Positions 1 through 5,303 of a stretch of DNA of 6,197 nt are shown piece by piece. The notes beneath the pieces were generated by a model, which was not told where the DNA came from, did not search any database, and saw nothing but the letters and a program-made list of their open reading frames with translations. A program made the translations under genes and the position numbers. Position 1 is the first letter of the stretch. Each line of letters starts with the position of its first letter. The stretch is from Caldithrix sp. (GTDB taxonomy: Bacteria; KSB1; UBA2214; DYKH01): assembly GCA_020722685.1 (NCBI GenBank), contig DYKH01000267.1, positions 1-6,197 on the forward strand. Direction: 5' to 3'.

Positions 1-276
1 CGTGGAAATGATGGTGTCCGGGCGGGACCAAGTCAGGCCGTCATCGACAGAACGGCAAAGGAGGATATTGCCGTCCGGCGAGACATGTCCCTTGCCGCGC
101 CGGAAGGCGCAGAGCAGCTCACCCGTATTTAGCCTAACGATACTGGGGAAAGCCAAGTGCTCGTGGGATTGGGCGATGATGATATGCTTTCCTTGACCGC
201 TTTCGATATTTTCGACGCGAGTGCAGGTTAACGAAAAGATGAGACCGATTAGACAAAGTTGAAGAGTTTGTCGCAT
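1..276 (-). CDS. Sialidase/BNR-repeat family exported protein, 3' part beyond window edge
   Basis: The first 92 codons are visible, from ATG at 276 to the left edge, with no stop. Residues 1-18 form a signal-like N-terminus: one Arg, then a hydrophobic run ending SLTC. The Cys at 18 suggests a lipoprotein, but Ser at -3 and Thr at -1 fit the lipobox poorly, so plain Sec export is equally possible. Residues 41-65 read LAFPSIVRLNTGELLCAFRR followed by GKGHV, the usual first blade of secreted sialidase-like beta-propellers. Residues 76-83, SVDDGLTW, are a perfect Asp-box (SxDxGxTW). A GGAG at 282-285 lies 5 nt before the ATG, and two promoter candidates lie upstream. Family members hydrolyse terminal sialic acid or related sugars, but many BNR proteins are not true sialidases. 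The catalytic Arg triad, Tyr and Glu would lie mostly outside the window, so the substrate is open. Confidence 0.8.
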   Translation of the reverse strand, partial: MRQTLQLCLIGLIFSLTCTRVENIESGQGKHIIIAQSHEHLAFPSIVRLNTGELLCAFRRGKGHVSPDGNILLCRSVDDGLTWSRPDTIIST

Positions 277-281
277 GGGAG

Positions 282-285
282 CTCC
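282..285 (-). promoter_or_regulatory. Ribosome binding site of the sialidase-like gene
   Basis: The minus strand reads CGGAGCTCCCATG. GGAG sits 5 nt before the ATG at 276 and supports this start. An upstream ATG at 295-293 is out of frame with the gene. Confidence 0.6.
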
Positions 286-328
286 GTCACTTCCATGCCA
301 ACTTTCTTGGAAAAAACGAGACTTTGGC

Positions 329-357
329 ATCACAATAGAAGTAAGGTTCTTTGTCAA
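329..357 (-). promoter_or_regulatory. Sigma-70 promoter candidate, proximal, for the sialidase-like gene
   Basis: On the minus strand a perfect -35 TTGACA (357-352) is followed, after exactly 17 bp, by TGTGAT (334-329), which matches four of six -10 positions. Transcription would begin near 322 and give a leader of about 45 nt before the ATG at 276. The -10 is mediocre, so this is the weaker of the two candidates. Confidence 0.4.
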
Positions 358-400
358 ATTAAAAGGGAAAATGTGGTTGGTGTTTCTCGTTTGGCGACAA

Positions 401-429
401 AATATAGCCATAGTTGGGGAGCATGTCAA
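401..429 (-). promoter_or_regulatory. Sigma-70 promoter candidate, distal, for the sialidase-like gene
   Basis: On the minus strand, TTGACA (429-424), a 17-bp spacer and TATATT (406-401) give a 6/6 match at -35 and 5/6 at -10 with ideal spacing. Transcription would begin near 394, leaving a leader of about 118 nt before the ATG at 276. This is the best promoter-like sequence in the window. It implies the sialidase-like gene is transcribed on its own rather than only by readthrough from the gene ending at 614. Confidence 0.6.
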
Positions 430-456
430 GCACTATTAAAAAGTGAGAATGTCAAG
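419..456 (-). repeat. Two-copy 12-bp direct repeat over the distal promoter -35
   Basis: On the minus strand CTTGACATTCTC (456-445) recurs as CTTGACATGCTC (430-419), 11 of 12 identical, with starts 26 bp apart. The second copy contains the -35 hexamer of the distal promoter. The first also contains TTGACA but has no -10 at a usable distance. It may be a duplicated regulator site or a duplicated -35; the sequence alone does not decide. Confidence 0.5.
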
Positions 457-613
457 ATTTTTTTCAAATTTTTACGATTGGCGGGAAACCGAAAGATGGA
501 AGGCTCTCAGCCGCGACAACGAAGGATTCAGTCGTCAAGGTGGGACAGTCTTCGAGCGCGTTGCCTCGGTTTTCCTTGTGTATCGTGGAGAATCCCCAGC
601 ACGGAGCAAGTTC

Positions 614-1048
614 TCATTCCGCGTATGATTGCAGGCAGCGTTCCGCATAGTGCTCGAAGGATTTGTCCAACTCTTCCGCAGCAAGATCGTGCTTTGCTGA
701 AAAGTCCAAAAGTAGACGCTTTCCTAAATTCCACGCTTCTTTTTCAAACGCCAGCTTTTCCGGCCCTTTGTCGAGATCGAGCATCTGGCGGAAATGCCCG
801 GCCTGTCCTTGAACGGCATAGCTTCGCCATTGTTGTGCATGTCCGGCCTCGTGAAAGAGCAGGAACAGGGGTTCGGCAAAATCATCCGCCTGTGCTTCGT
901 AAAAGAGTACGATGGAGGGATAGTCCTCTTGCGGCGGATAAAAGTACGCCACCGCCCTTTGGATCGGCACAAGCTGGATGGACAGGTTCTCCATGGCCTC
1001 CCAGCATAGGAATGCTTTTGCGGATGTAAGTAGAGATTTGGGCACCAT
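614..1048 (-). CDS. Small HExxH putative zinc metallopeptidase, ImmA/IrrE-like
   Basis: The 144-residue product carries FHEAGHAQQW at 65-74: H66, E67 and H70 form an HExxH zinc site preceded by the hydrophobic strand LFLL. The region FEKEAWNLGKRLL (101-113) could supply the third ligand, with E104 lying 34 residues after H70. This layout (short N-terminal helix, strand, HExxH, then Glu in an acidic helix) resembles the ImmA/IrrE group of gluzincins, whose members cleave repressors. The assignment rests on motifs only. No signal peptide, membrane segment or DNA-binding domain is seen, so it is probably cytoplasmic. An in-frame TAA at 1060-1058 limits the start to ATG 1048 or GTG 1045. The only purine site, GGAG, is 13 nt before the ATG. 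ATG at 994 has GGGAGG only 2 nt away. It lies 127 bp after the methyltransferase gene, and no repressor-like partner is visible. Confidence 0.7.
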   Translation of the reverse strand: MVPKSLLTSAKAFLCWEAMENLSIQLVPIQRAVAYFYPPQEDYPSIVLFYEAQADDFAEPLFLLFHEAGHAQQWRSYAVQGQAGHFRQMLDLDKGPEKLAFEKEAWNLGKRLLLDFSAKHDLAAEELDKSFEHYAERCLQSYAE

Positions 1049-1110
1049 AAGAATTGCTTAGCTCCAGCCGTTCTACCTGATGAAGCTTGCCTCGAGGATC
1101 GGAAATTTTT

Positions 1111-1122
1111 GCTGCCGGCAGC
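1111..1122. repeat. 12-bp perfect palindrome between methyltransferase and metallopeptidase-like genes
   Basis: GCTGCCGGCAGC is a perfect two-fold palindrome in the 127-bp gap 1049-1175. It has no loop and no T-tract on the minus side, where AAAAATTT follows, so it is not a typical terminator. It could be a dimeric regulator site or chance. The gap also has GGGG/CCCC arms at 1145-1162, but no convincing promoter or terminator. Confidence 0.25.
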
Positions 1123-1175
1123 CTTTAGTATGAATCACAATCTTGGGGCTGCAGGTCACCCCGTTTGTATCGAAG

Positions 1176-1898
1176 CTATCGAACAGCACTGATAACAGCA
1201 AGGTTCAAAAATCGCCACGGTACCTCGATCTGGTCGAATCCTGCCGAACGAAGCCAATTGACTTTGGTATCCACGGTACAAACATGGTGGTCCTGACGCA
1301 GGATAGAAGATTGGGTCAATTGTTCGATTTGCTGTTTGGTGACCAATTCATCGGCCAACGCCTTCTGTATGAACTGTATCTCCAGATCGTGAAAAACGCG
1401 ATTGACGCGTGGATCGCTCGCGCGGAAGAACTCGCATGAGAGCCATCGTCCTTGCGGATTAAGCAAAGAAAACGCTTCACTCAAAAGCTGCTTGTGGCGA
1501 TCCAAAGGTAGATAGTCCAATGTGAAAGAAGAGACAATCGCATCCAATGGCTGAAGGTCCTCAGACCACGATACGTTGTTCAAATCGCGCTCAAGGGGAA
1601 GAAATCGTTCTGCAAATTCTGCCAATTTTTGTCGAGCGCGCTGCAAAATGGCTGGATTGCGATCCAGGCCGAAGACTTGAGCGGATGTATGAATTTGCAG
1701 CAATCGGCGAGATAACTCGCCGAAACCACAACCTATGTCAGCGATGCGAATTGGCTTGTCGGAAAAATCCAACATCGAAACCATGATATCATGCGCTTCG
1801 CGGTATTTGGGCACGATGTATTCAAAGAGGTTTTCCAGTAATTGAATCTCGTCATTTTCCGGACGATCGTTTTCTGGTCTATTTTTCTTTGTCGGCAT
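1176..1898 (-). CDS. Class I SAM-dependent methyltransferase, substrate unknown
   Basis: The 240-residue product has the Rossmann methyltransferase order. Motif I is RIADIGCGFG (51-60), giving the glycine-rich SAM loop after D54. Motif II is VFGLDRN, with acidic D79 for the ribose hydroxyls. A post-II strand LDAIVSSFTLDYL follows near 118-130, then LLNPQGRWL and a C-terminal WLRSAGF...VPWRF strand-turn-strand. The length and the N-terminal LLENLFEYIVPKY helix recall Methyltransf_25-type enzymes such as the UbiE/CmoA group. No signature fixes a tRNA, quinone or small-molecule substrate. I chose ATG 1898, inside the end of the AhpD-like gene (20-nt overlap), because ATG 1946 has no Shine-Dalgarno site and would lengthen the overlap. 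Purine-rich GAGACAAAGAAA precedes 1898 but is weak. The overlap suggests translational coupling. Near the N-terminus the pentapeptide RPEND occurs twice in a row. Confidence 0.85.
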   Translation of the reverse strand: MPTKKNRPENDRPENDEIQLLENLFEYIVPKYREAHDIMVSMLDFSDKPIRIADIGCGFGELSRRLLQIHTSAQVFGLDRNPAILQRARQKLAEFAERFLPLERDLNNVSWSEDLQPLDAIVSSFTLDYLPLDRHKQLLSEAFSLLNPQGRWLSCEFFRASDPRVNRVFHDLEIQFIQKALADELVTKQQIEQLTQSSILRQDHHVCTVDTKVNWLRSAGFDQIEVPWRFLNLAVISAVR

Positions 1899-2244
1899 TT
1901 TCTTTGTCTCGAATTTCTTGTAATATTTCAAAGGCGTAGCGCACATGCGGAATGGTTATGGAACCGCCAACGATCAAGGCGACAGATAGAGCCTCGTGGA
2001 ACTCGGCGTCTTTTACACCTTCTGCCGCGCATTGTATCATGTGGTAAGCAATGCAATCATTGCAGCGCAACACAGTAGAAGCGACCAGTCCCAACAATTC
2101 TTTGGTCTTTGCGTCCAGAGCTTTTTCTTTATAAACCGCAGAATCGAGATTGAAAAACCTTTTGATCTCCAGATTGTCAGCGGCTAATATCTTCGCGTTC
2201 ATCTTTTCCCGATAAGCATGAAAAGCTTCAAGCTTGGATTGCAA
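1879..2244 (-). CDS. AhpD-like / carboxymuconolactone decarboxylase family protein
   Basis: The 121-residue, all-helical product carries the CxxC core of the AhpD/CMD fold: TKELLGLVAS followed by LRCNDCIAYHM, with C61, C64 and H68, plus acidic E49 upstream as in the AhpD proton relay. Well-studied members reduce peroxides or recycle peroxiredoxin through the cysteine pair, while others are decarboxylases lacking CxxC. The intact CxxC/His favours a thiol redox role. The length matches single-domain family members and no export signal is present. The start is TTG at 2244, chosen because AGGAGG lies 5 nt upstream. The first in-frame ATG (codon 15) would remove the first helix. The 3' end overlaps the methyltransferase start by 20 nt, so the two are probably one operon. 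No partner peroxidase gene is in view. Confidence 0.87.
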   Translation of the reverse strand: MQSKLEAFHAYREKMNAKILAADNLEIKRFFNLDSAVYKEKALDAKTKELLGLVASTVLRCNDCIAYHMIQCAAEGVKDAEFHEALSVALIVGGSITIPHVRYAFEILQEIRDKENADKEK

Positions 2245-2249
2245 TTTGT

Positions 2250-2255
2250 CCTCCT
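2250..2255 (-). promoter_or_regulatory. Strong ribosome binding site fixing a TTG start
   Basis: The minus strand reads AGGAGGACAAATTG. A full-consensus AGGAGG is 5 nt from the TTG at 2244. The nearby ATG at 2260-2258 is upstream of this site and out of frame, so the TTG is the likely start of the AhpD-like gene. Confidence 0.8.
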
Positions 2256-2304
2256 GTCATTAACATGAATGCTTAGTGTCGCCCGCAAATGCCTCGGTGG
2301 AATC

Positions 2305-2403
2305 ATGGAGTGATGGAGTTTTGGAGGAATGTTGGTGTTAGCGGAATTCAGATAGAGGTGAAAGCTTCTCCTGCTACGTCTTTCAGTACTCCAACACTCC
2401 ATC
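2305..2403. repeat. Inverted repeat built of TGGAGT-type octamers
   Basis: The left arm holds three tandem octamers: ATGGAGTG (2305-2312), ATGGAGTT (2313-2320) and TTGGAGGA (2321-2328). The right arm, read on the minus strand, holds ATGGAGTG (2402-2395) and TTGGAGTA (2394-2387). Aligned as inverted arms, 2312-2327 and 2388-2403 match at 14 of 16 positions around about 60 bp. The right arm contains part of the stop codon of the EEP gene (2404-2402). There is no T-tract, so it is not an ordinary terminator. A small palindromic mobile element or a REP-like dispersed repeat is possible; it encodes no protein. Confidence 0.55.
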
Positions 2404-3652
2404 ATCTTTTAAGCTCCAATTCCACAACCTGTGCTTTATGGTCCGAAGCTTCGACGGGCAAAACAGTCGCTGACAACACGTTGAAATCCTCTGAGCAAAA
2501 GACGTGATCGATACGCAGAAAATCAAAAGCCAGAAATACAAGTCGTCGCGGTAGTCCCCATAAAAGAAATTCTTTGCCAAAGGTCGTTCCCAATCCCCAG
2601 CCAGCCTGGCTATGAGCGTTTTGCATGCGCTTAGAAAAAAAGCGATAGACCTGACTATTGGGCGTGTCGTTAAAGTCTCCGGCCAGAATGATCGGTCCAC
2701 TAAGAGAGGCGGTTCTTGCATAAATTTGTTCAGCCTCGTCCTGTCGCCGCAGATATACCTTGCGGGCATCCTCCAAAAACTCATTCATGCCGAGTCGACC
2801 GAGCAAGACTTGGATGAACTCATGCCCACTGGGAAACAAGTGGCAATTCAAAAGATGGATGTCCTGGCCCGCCATACGGATGACCGCGTGATTGAGATTG
2901 GTATGCCCGCTGGCGTGCTTGGTTTGAATGTCCACGTTTCCGGAAGTGATAAAGGGGAAACGCGACAGAATGACGCCCCCTAAGTAAGTTTCGAATCGAT
3001 CCGACCATAATTGATAGGGATAGAGCTCGCCTAACTTTCCATTGAACAACTTGCGATCGTGAGAATTTATTTCTTGGATAAAGACAATATCCGGCTTTTC
3101 CCGTCGGATCGTTTCGATGGCCAAGGCCCGTTTTTCCTTGGAAGGATTGACATGAATATTAAAGGTCATAATAGAAAGCTTGGACTTGCTTGGTCTGTGA
3201 TAAATGCCATTGCTCGGCAGCATGTTGCCACGATAGTTCATTCCCACGGCCAGCAGCACAACGGAAAATAGCAGAGAATGGGCTTTCACTCCCCGTTTTT
3301 GATAAGCTTGGTAGATGACCAGTGTGAAGAAAGGAATCATCAAAAAAATGAGATGACGAAAGTAGCTTGGCAGATTGAAACCGCCCGCCGCAAAAACCAG
3401 CAAACAAATTACTGCGATTATGATCTTGAAATATTTCGAGGCATTTGTTTTGGCAAAGAGCACAATCAAATAAAAAGGAAGCGCTAAGGCGATGGGGAGC
3501 CATAGTAGGTCGCGCAGAAAACTGGCGACCGTTTCAACCAAAGGCCGGTGCGTGAAGAAAAGGTCGCGAAGGTTTGCCCAAATTAATAGCTGCAGTGCGA
3601 GTATCAATATCCAGAAAGCGAACAATAAATGATCTGCTGTCTTTTTTAACAT
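2402..3652 (-). CDS. Membrane-anchored endonuclease/exonuclease/phosphatase (EEP) family protein
   Basis: The 416-residue product has about five membrane helices (near 8-26, 47-66, 75-93, 99-116 and 124-140) followed by a complete EEP domain. Its metal and catalytic motifs are in order: MTFNIH (N165), VFIQEI (E194), GGVILSRFP, NCHLFPSG (H271), LAGDFNDTP (D326, N328), RIDHVF (D382-H383) and the terminal ASDH (D404-H405). EEP enzymes cleave phosphodiester or phosphate-ester bonds with Mg2+ in DNA, phospholipids or inositol phosphates. The membrane anchor favours a lipid or cell-surface substrate over chromosomal DNA, but that is inference. I chose ATG 3652 because KK followed by the first helix begins there. 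An in-frame TTG at 3712 adds 20 residues, lies in a palindrome and has no ribosome site. ATG 3652 also lacks a clear one. Upstream tldE is separated from it by a terminator, so the gene should have its own promoter, which I could not locate. Confidence 0.87.
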   Translation of the reverse strand: MLKKTADHLLFAFWILILALQLLIWANLRDLFFTHRPLVETVASFLRDLLWLPIALALPFYLIVLFAKTNASKYFKIIIAVICLLVFAAGGFNLPSYFRHLIFLMIPFFTLVIYQAYQKRGVKAHSLLFSVVLLAVGMNYRGNMLPSNGIYHRPSKSKLSIMTFNIHVNPSKEKRALAIETIRREKPDIVFIQEINSHDRKLFNGKLGELYPYQLWSDRFETYLGGVILSRFPFITSGNVDIQTKHASGHTNLNHAVIRMAGQDIHLLNCHLFPSGHEFIQVLLGRLGMNEFLEDARKVYLRRQDEAEQIYARTASLSGPIILAGDFNDTPNSQVYRFFSKRMQNAHSQAGWGLGTTFGKEFLLWGLPRRLVFLAFDFLRIDHVFCSEDFNVLSATVLPVEASDHKAQVVELELKR

Positions 3653-3693
3653 CGGAAATATGAATAATACGTTTTGTCTCTCAAGAGTCGTTG

Positions 3694-3716
3694 CCTTTTG
3701 CACCGCAGGCAAAAGG
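3694..3716. promoter_or_regulatory. Perfect 8-7-8 palindrome upstream of the EEP gene
   Basis: CCTTTTGC (3694-3701), a 7-nt centre and GCAAAAGG (3709-3716) are perfect inverted arms. The site lies 42 bp before the chosen ATG at 3652 and covers the alternative TTG at 3712. On the minus strand no T-tract follows, so it is not a terminator for tldE. An operator for a dimeric repressor or a leader hairpin of the EEP mRNA fits best. No -35/-10 pair was found that would decide between them. Confidence 0.4.
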
Positions 3717-3826
3717 TTAGTTGATTTTGCAACTGATTACATGGTACAGCTAATCGATGGTTTTGCGGAGAAAGCAGGCAGCTCGATGCCGTTCAATCTT
3801 TTTGGTTCTTATGTATGGAAAATAAC

Positions 3827-3861
3827 AAAAAAGCCCTGCGTATCGCTACGAAAGGGCTTTT
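3827..3861 (-). terminator. Intrinsic terminator of the tldD-tldE unit
   Basis: On the minus strand AAAAGCCCT (3861-3853) pairs with AGGGCTTTT (3837-3829), and the T-run extends to 3827, followed by GTTATTTT. The loop contains a further CGTA/TACG stem (3850-3847 with 3842-3839). It starts 53 bp after the tldE stop. On the plus strand the T-run is only four long, so termination is mainly toward the EEP gene. Confidence 0.85.
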
Positions 3862-3914
3862 GTGACAAATCGTATTCCGAAATCGCAGGCTCGGCCAAGC
3901 ACTTGTGCTTGCGA

Positions 3915-5237
3915 TCAGATTCCCGAAAAATCGACTCCATGAAAATGGATGCTGGGAATTCTCCACGAAGAATAGGGGTACGGATCGTTGCCCACGGCAA
4001 TCAAATTTTCCCACAACTCCAGAACGTTGCCGGAGATGTTCATCTCGTTGATAGGCTTGACAAGCCGGCCGTTTTCGATCAAGAGGCCGGTGATGCCAAA
4101 GGAGAAATCGCCGGTGGTCGAGTTGCTGTTGCCGCCGACAAAGCCGTTTACCAAAATTCCCTTTTGCAGCGACCTGATCATTTCTTCGAGAGATTGCGTG
4201 CCATATTCAAAGAGAATATTGGTCGTTGACCCGCTGTTCGGCTCCATCCCCAGCTTCTTGCCGTAGTAATTATCGACATAGTATTGCATGAGGACGCCCT
4301 TGTCGATGATGACGCGGCGCTTAGCGGCAATGCCTTCATTGTCGAACAGGCGTGAGCCCATTCCGGCTTCTACAAAAGGATCATCGACCACCGTCAGTTT
4401 TTCCGAGGCGATCTGCTTCCCTAACATTCCCTCCAAAAAGGAATTCTTTTGCTGCAAGGCGCTGGCGGCCATGGGAGCTTGAAGAATCCCAAACAGCCGG
4501 CCGCTGGCTCGGTTTTCGACGATCATATCGAAAATGCCGGATTCGATTTTTTCTTGCCCGATCTTTCGCAGTGCCCGATCTGCCGCGTTCTTGCCGAGTA
4601 CCTCCGGAGAAGGCAGGTCTTTGTAAAACCGGGTGCTGGCGTAAAACCAATCTTCGGGCCGGCCGCTTTCTCCGTCTTTCACCGTCACTTCTGCCCCAGC
4701 GCTAAACACAGTGCCTTCGGATTCCCCGGCAAAGCCGTTGCTGTGCACGCGCACGGTTTCATAATGGCTATCGTTATAGCCGGAAGTCACAGAAATGATC
4801 TGATCGCTTTGCGCCAATGCCGCAGCCTCGATGGCCGCTGCCATCTTGATGCGTTCGGCGGACTCGACCTTCTCGTAGGCAGCGTCTCTGATCTTTAGAT
4901 CCATTTTTGGCCCAGTGGGATAGTATTTGGGATCCACCAAGGAACGATACGGATCCTCGGTCAAATACTTGGTCATCGCCACTGCGTCGGCGACGAACTT
5001 TTCCACGGCATCTTTTCTCAAATCATTGGTAGAATGGGCAGAGTAGCGGTTTTGCGCATAGATCTGCAAAGACAACGAGCTGGACGTCGACTCTTGCAGC
5101 TTCTCCAGCCGCTTGTCCCGATATTCGACTTCAATGTCACGAGCATAAGAAATGACCACGGCGGCCTGGTTGGCGCCGCTCTTCAAAGCCCGGTCCATGG
5201 TCCATTTGGCGAATTCCAGACGTTCTTTTTTGTTCAT
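3915..5237 (-). CDS. tldE: TldE/PmbA, non-catalytic partner of the TldD metalloprotease
   Basis: The 440-residue product has the normal PmbA/TldE length. The N-terminal domain contains ARDIEVEYRDKRLEKLQES (32-50), the family's strand-turn start. The C-terminal part has GFVGGNSNSTTGDFSFGITG, then LIENGRLVKPINEMNISGN and ELWENLIAVGND, which is the paired family end. It has no HExxxH, as expected for the E subunit. In characterised bacteria TldD and TldE form a heterodimer that degrades unfolded or short peptides in the cytoplasm, matures microcin B17 and processes the CcdA antitoxin. GAGGGAG lies 5 nt before the ATG at 5237. The gene follows tldD by 66 bp on the same strand and is followed by an intrinsic terminator, so the two form a closed operon in view. 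No peptide-antibiotic or toxin-antitoxin gene is nearby, which leaves a general peptide-processing role. Confidence 0.95.
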   Translation of the reverse strand: MNKKERLEFAKWTMDRALKSGANQAAVVISYARDIEVEYRDKRLEKLQESTSSSLSLQIYAQNRYSAHSTNDLRKDAVEKFVADAVAMTKYLTEDPYRSLVDPKYYPTGPKMDLKIRDAAYEKVESAERIKMAAAIEAAALAQSDQIISVTSGYNDSHYETVRVHSNGFAGESEGTVFSAGAEVTVKDGESGRPEDWFYASTRFYKDLPSPEVLGKNAADRALRKIGQEKIESGIFDMIVENRASGRLFGILQAPMAASALQQKNSFLEGMLGKQIASEKLTVVDDPFVEAGMGSRLFDNEGIAAKRRVIIDKGVLMQYYVDNYYGKKLGMEPNSGSTTNILFEYGTQSLEEMIRSLQKGILVNGFVGGNSNSTTGDFSFGITGLLIENGRLVKPINEMNISGNVLELWENLIAVGNDPYPYSSWRIPSIHFHGVDFSGI

Positions 5238-5242
5238 TTTTA

Positions 5243-5249
5243 CTCCCTC
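5243..5249 (-). promoter_or_regulatory. Ribosome binding site of tldE
   Basis: The minus strand reads GAGGGAG, then TAAAA, then ATG at 5237. The spacing of 5 nt supports this start and independent translation initiation after the 66-bp gap from tldD. Confidence 0.7.
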
Positions 5250-5303
5250 ATCTCAAAGTGATCGTTGTCAATCCAGCTCGGTTGATGCAAAAAAACGGGC
5301 AAC

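Larger units (their letters stand above)
277..613. other. 337-bp intergenic region with no supported gene
   Basis: The part nearer 276 (about 320-460) is AT-rich and holds the two promoter candidates and the direct repeat. The part nearer 613 (about 461-613) shows no hairpin with a T-tract, so I see no intrinsic terminator for the metallopeptidase-like gene. I found no RNA gene and no small ORF with a ribosome binding site. The plus-strand frame that stays open across it gives an Arg/Pro/Ser-rich product that opposes the real minus-strand gene and is a shadow. Confidence 0.6.

Noticed and set aside
259..1029. Long open plus-strand frame of about 256 codons
   Set aside because: It runs antisense to the HEAGH gene and across the promoter region, gives an Arg/Pro/Ser-rich product with no recognisable motif, and lacks a ribosome site.
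1073..1159. Short minus-strand frame from GTG, 28 codons, in frame with the HEAGH gene
   Set aside because: No ribosome site, two stop codons (TAG 1075-1073 and TAA 1060-1058) before the next gene, and no recognisable peptide. A decayed 5' end of the HEAGH gene is conceivable, but the visible domain already looks complete.
2245..2300. Promoter for the AhpD-like gene at TTGCGG / TGTTAA
   Set aside because: Each hexamer matches its consensus at only about half of the positions, and the start would fall on the ribosome site.
3660..4229. Plus-strand open frame of 189 codons
   Set aside because: It crosses the EEP upstream palindrome and the terminator and then runs antisense to tldE; no start signal or family resemblance.
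5266..5271. TTGACA between tldD and tldE on the minus strand
   Set aside because: No -10-like hexamer at 16-18 bp (the site there is AGGGAG, part of the ribosome site), so an internal promoter is not supported.
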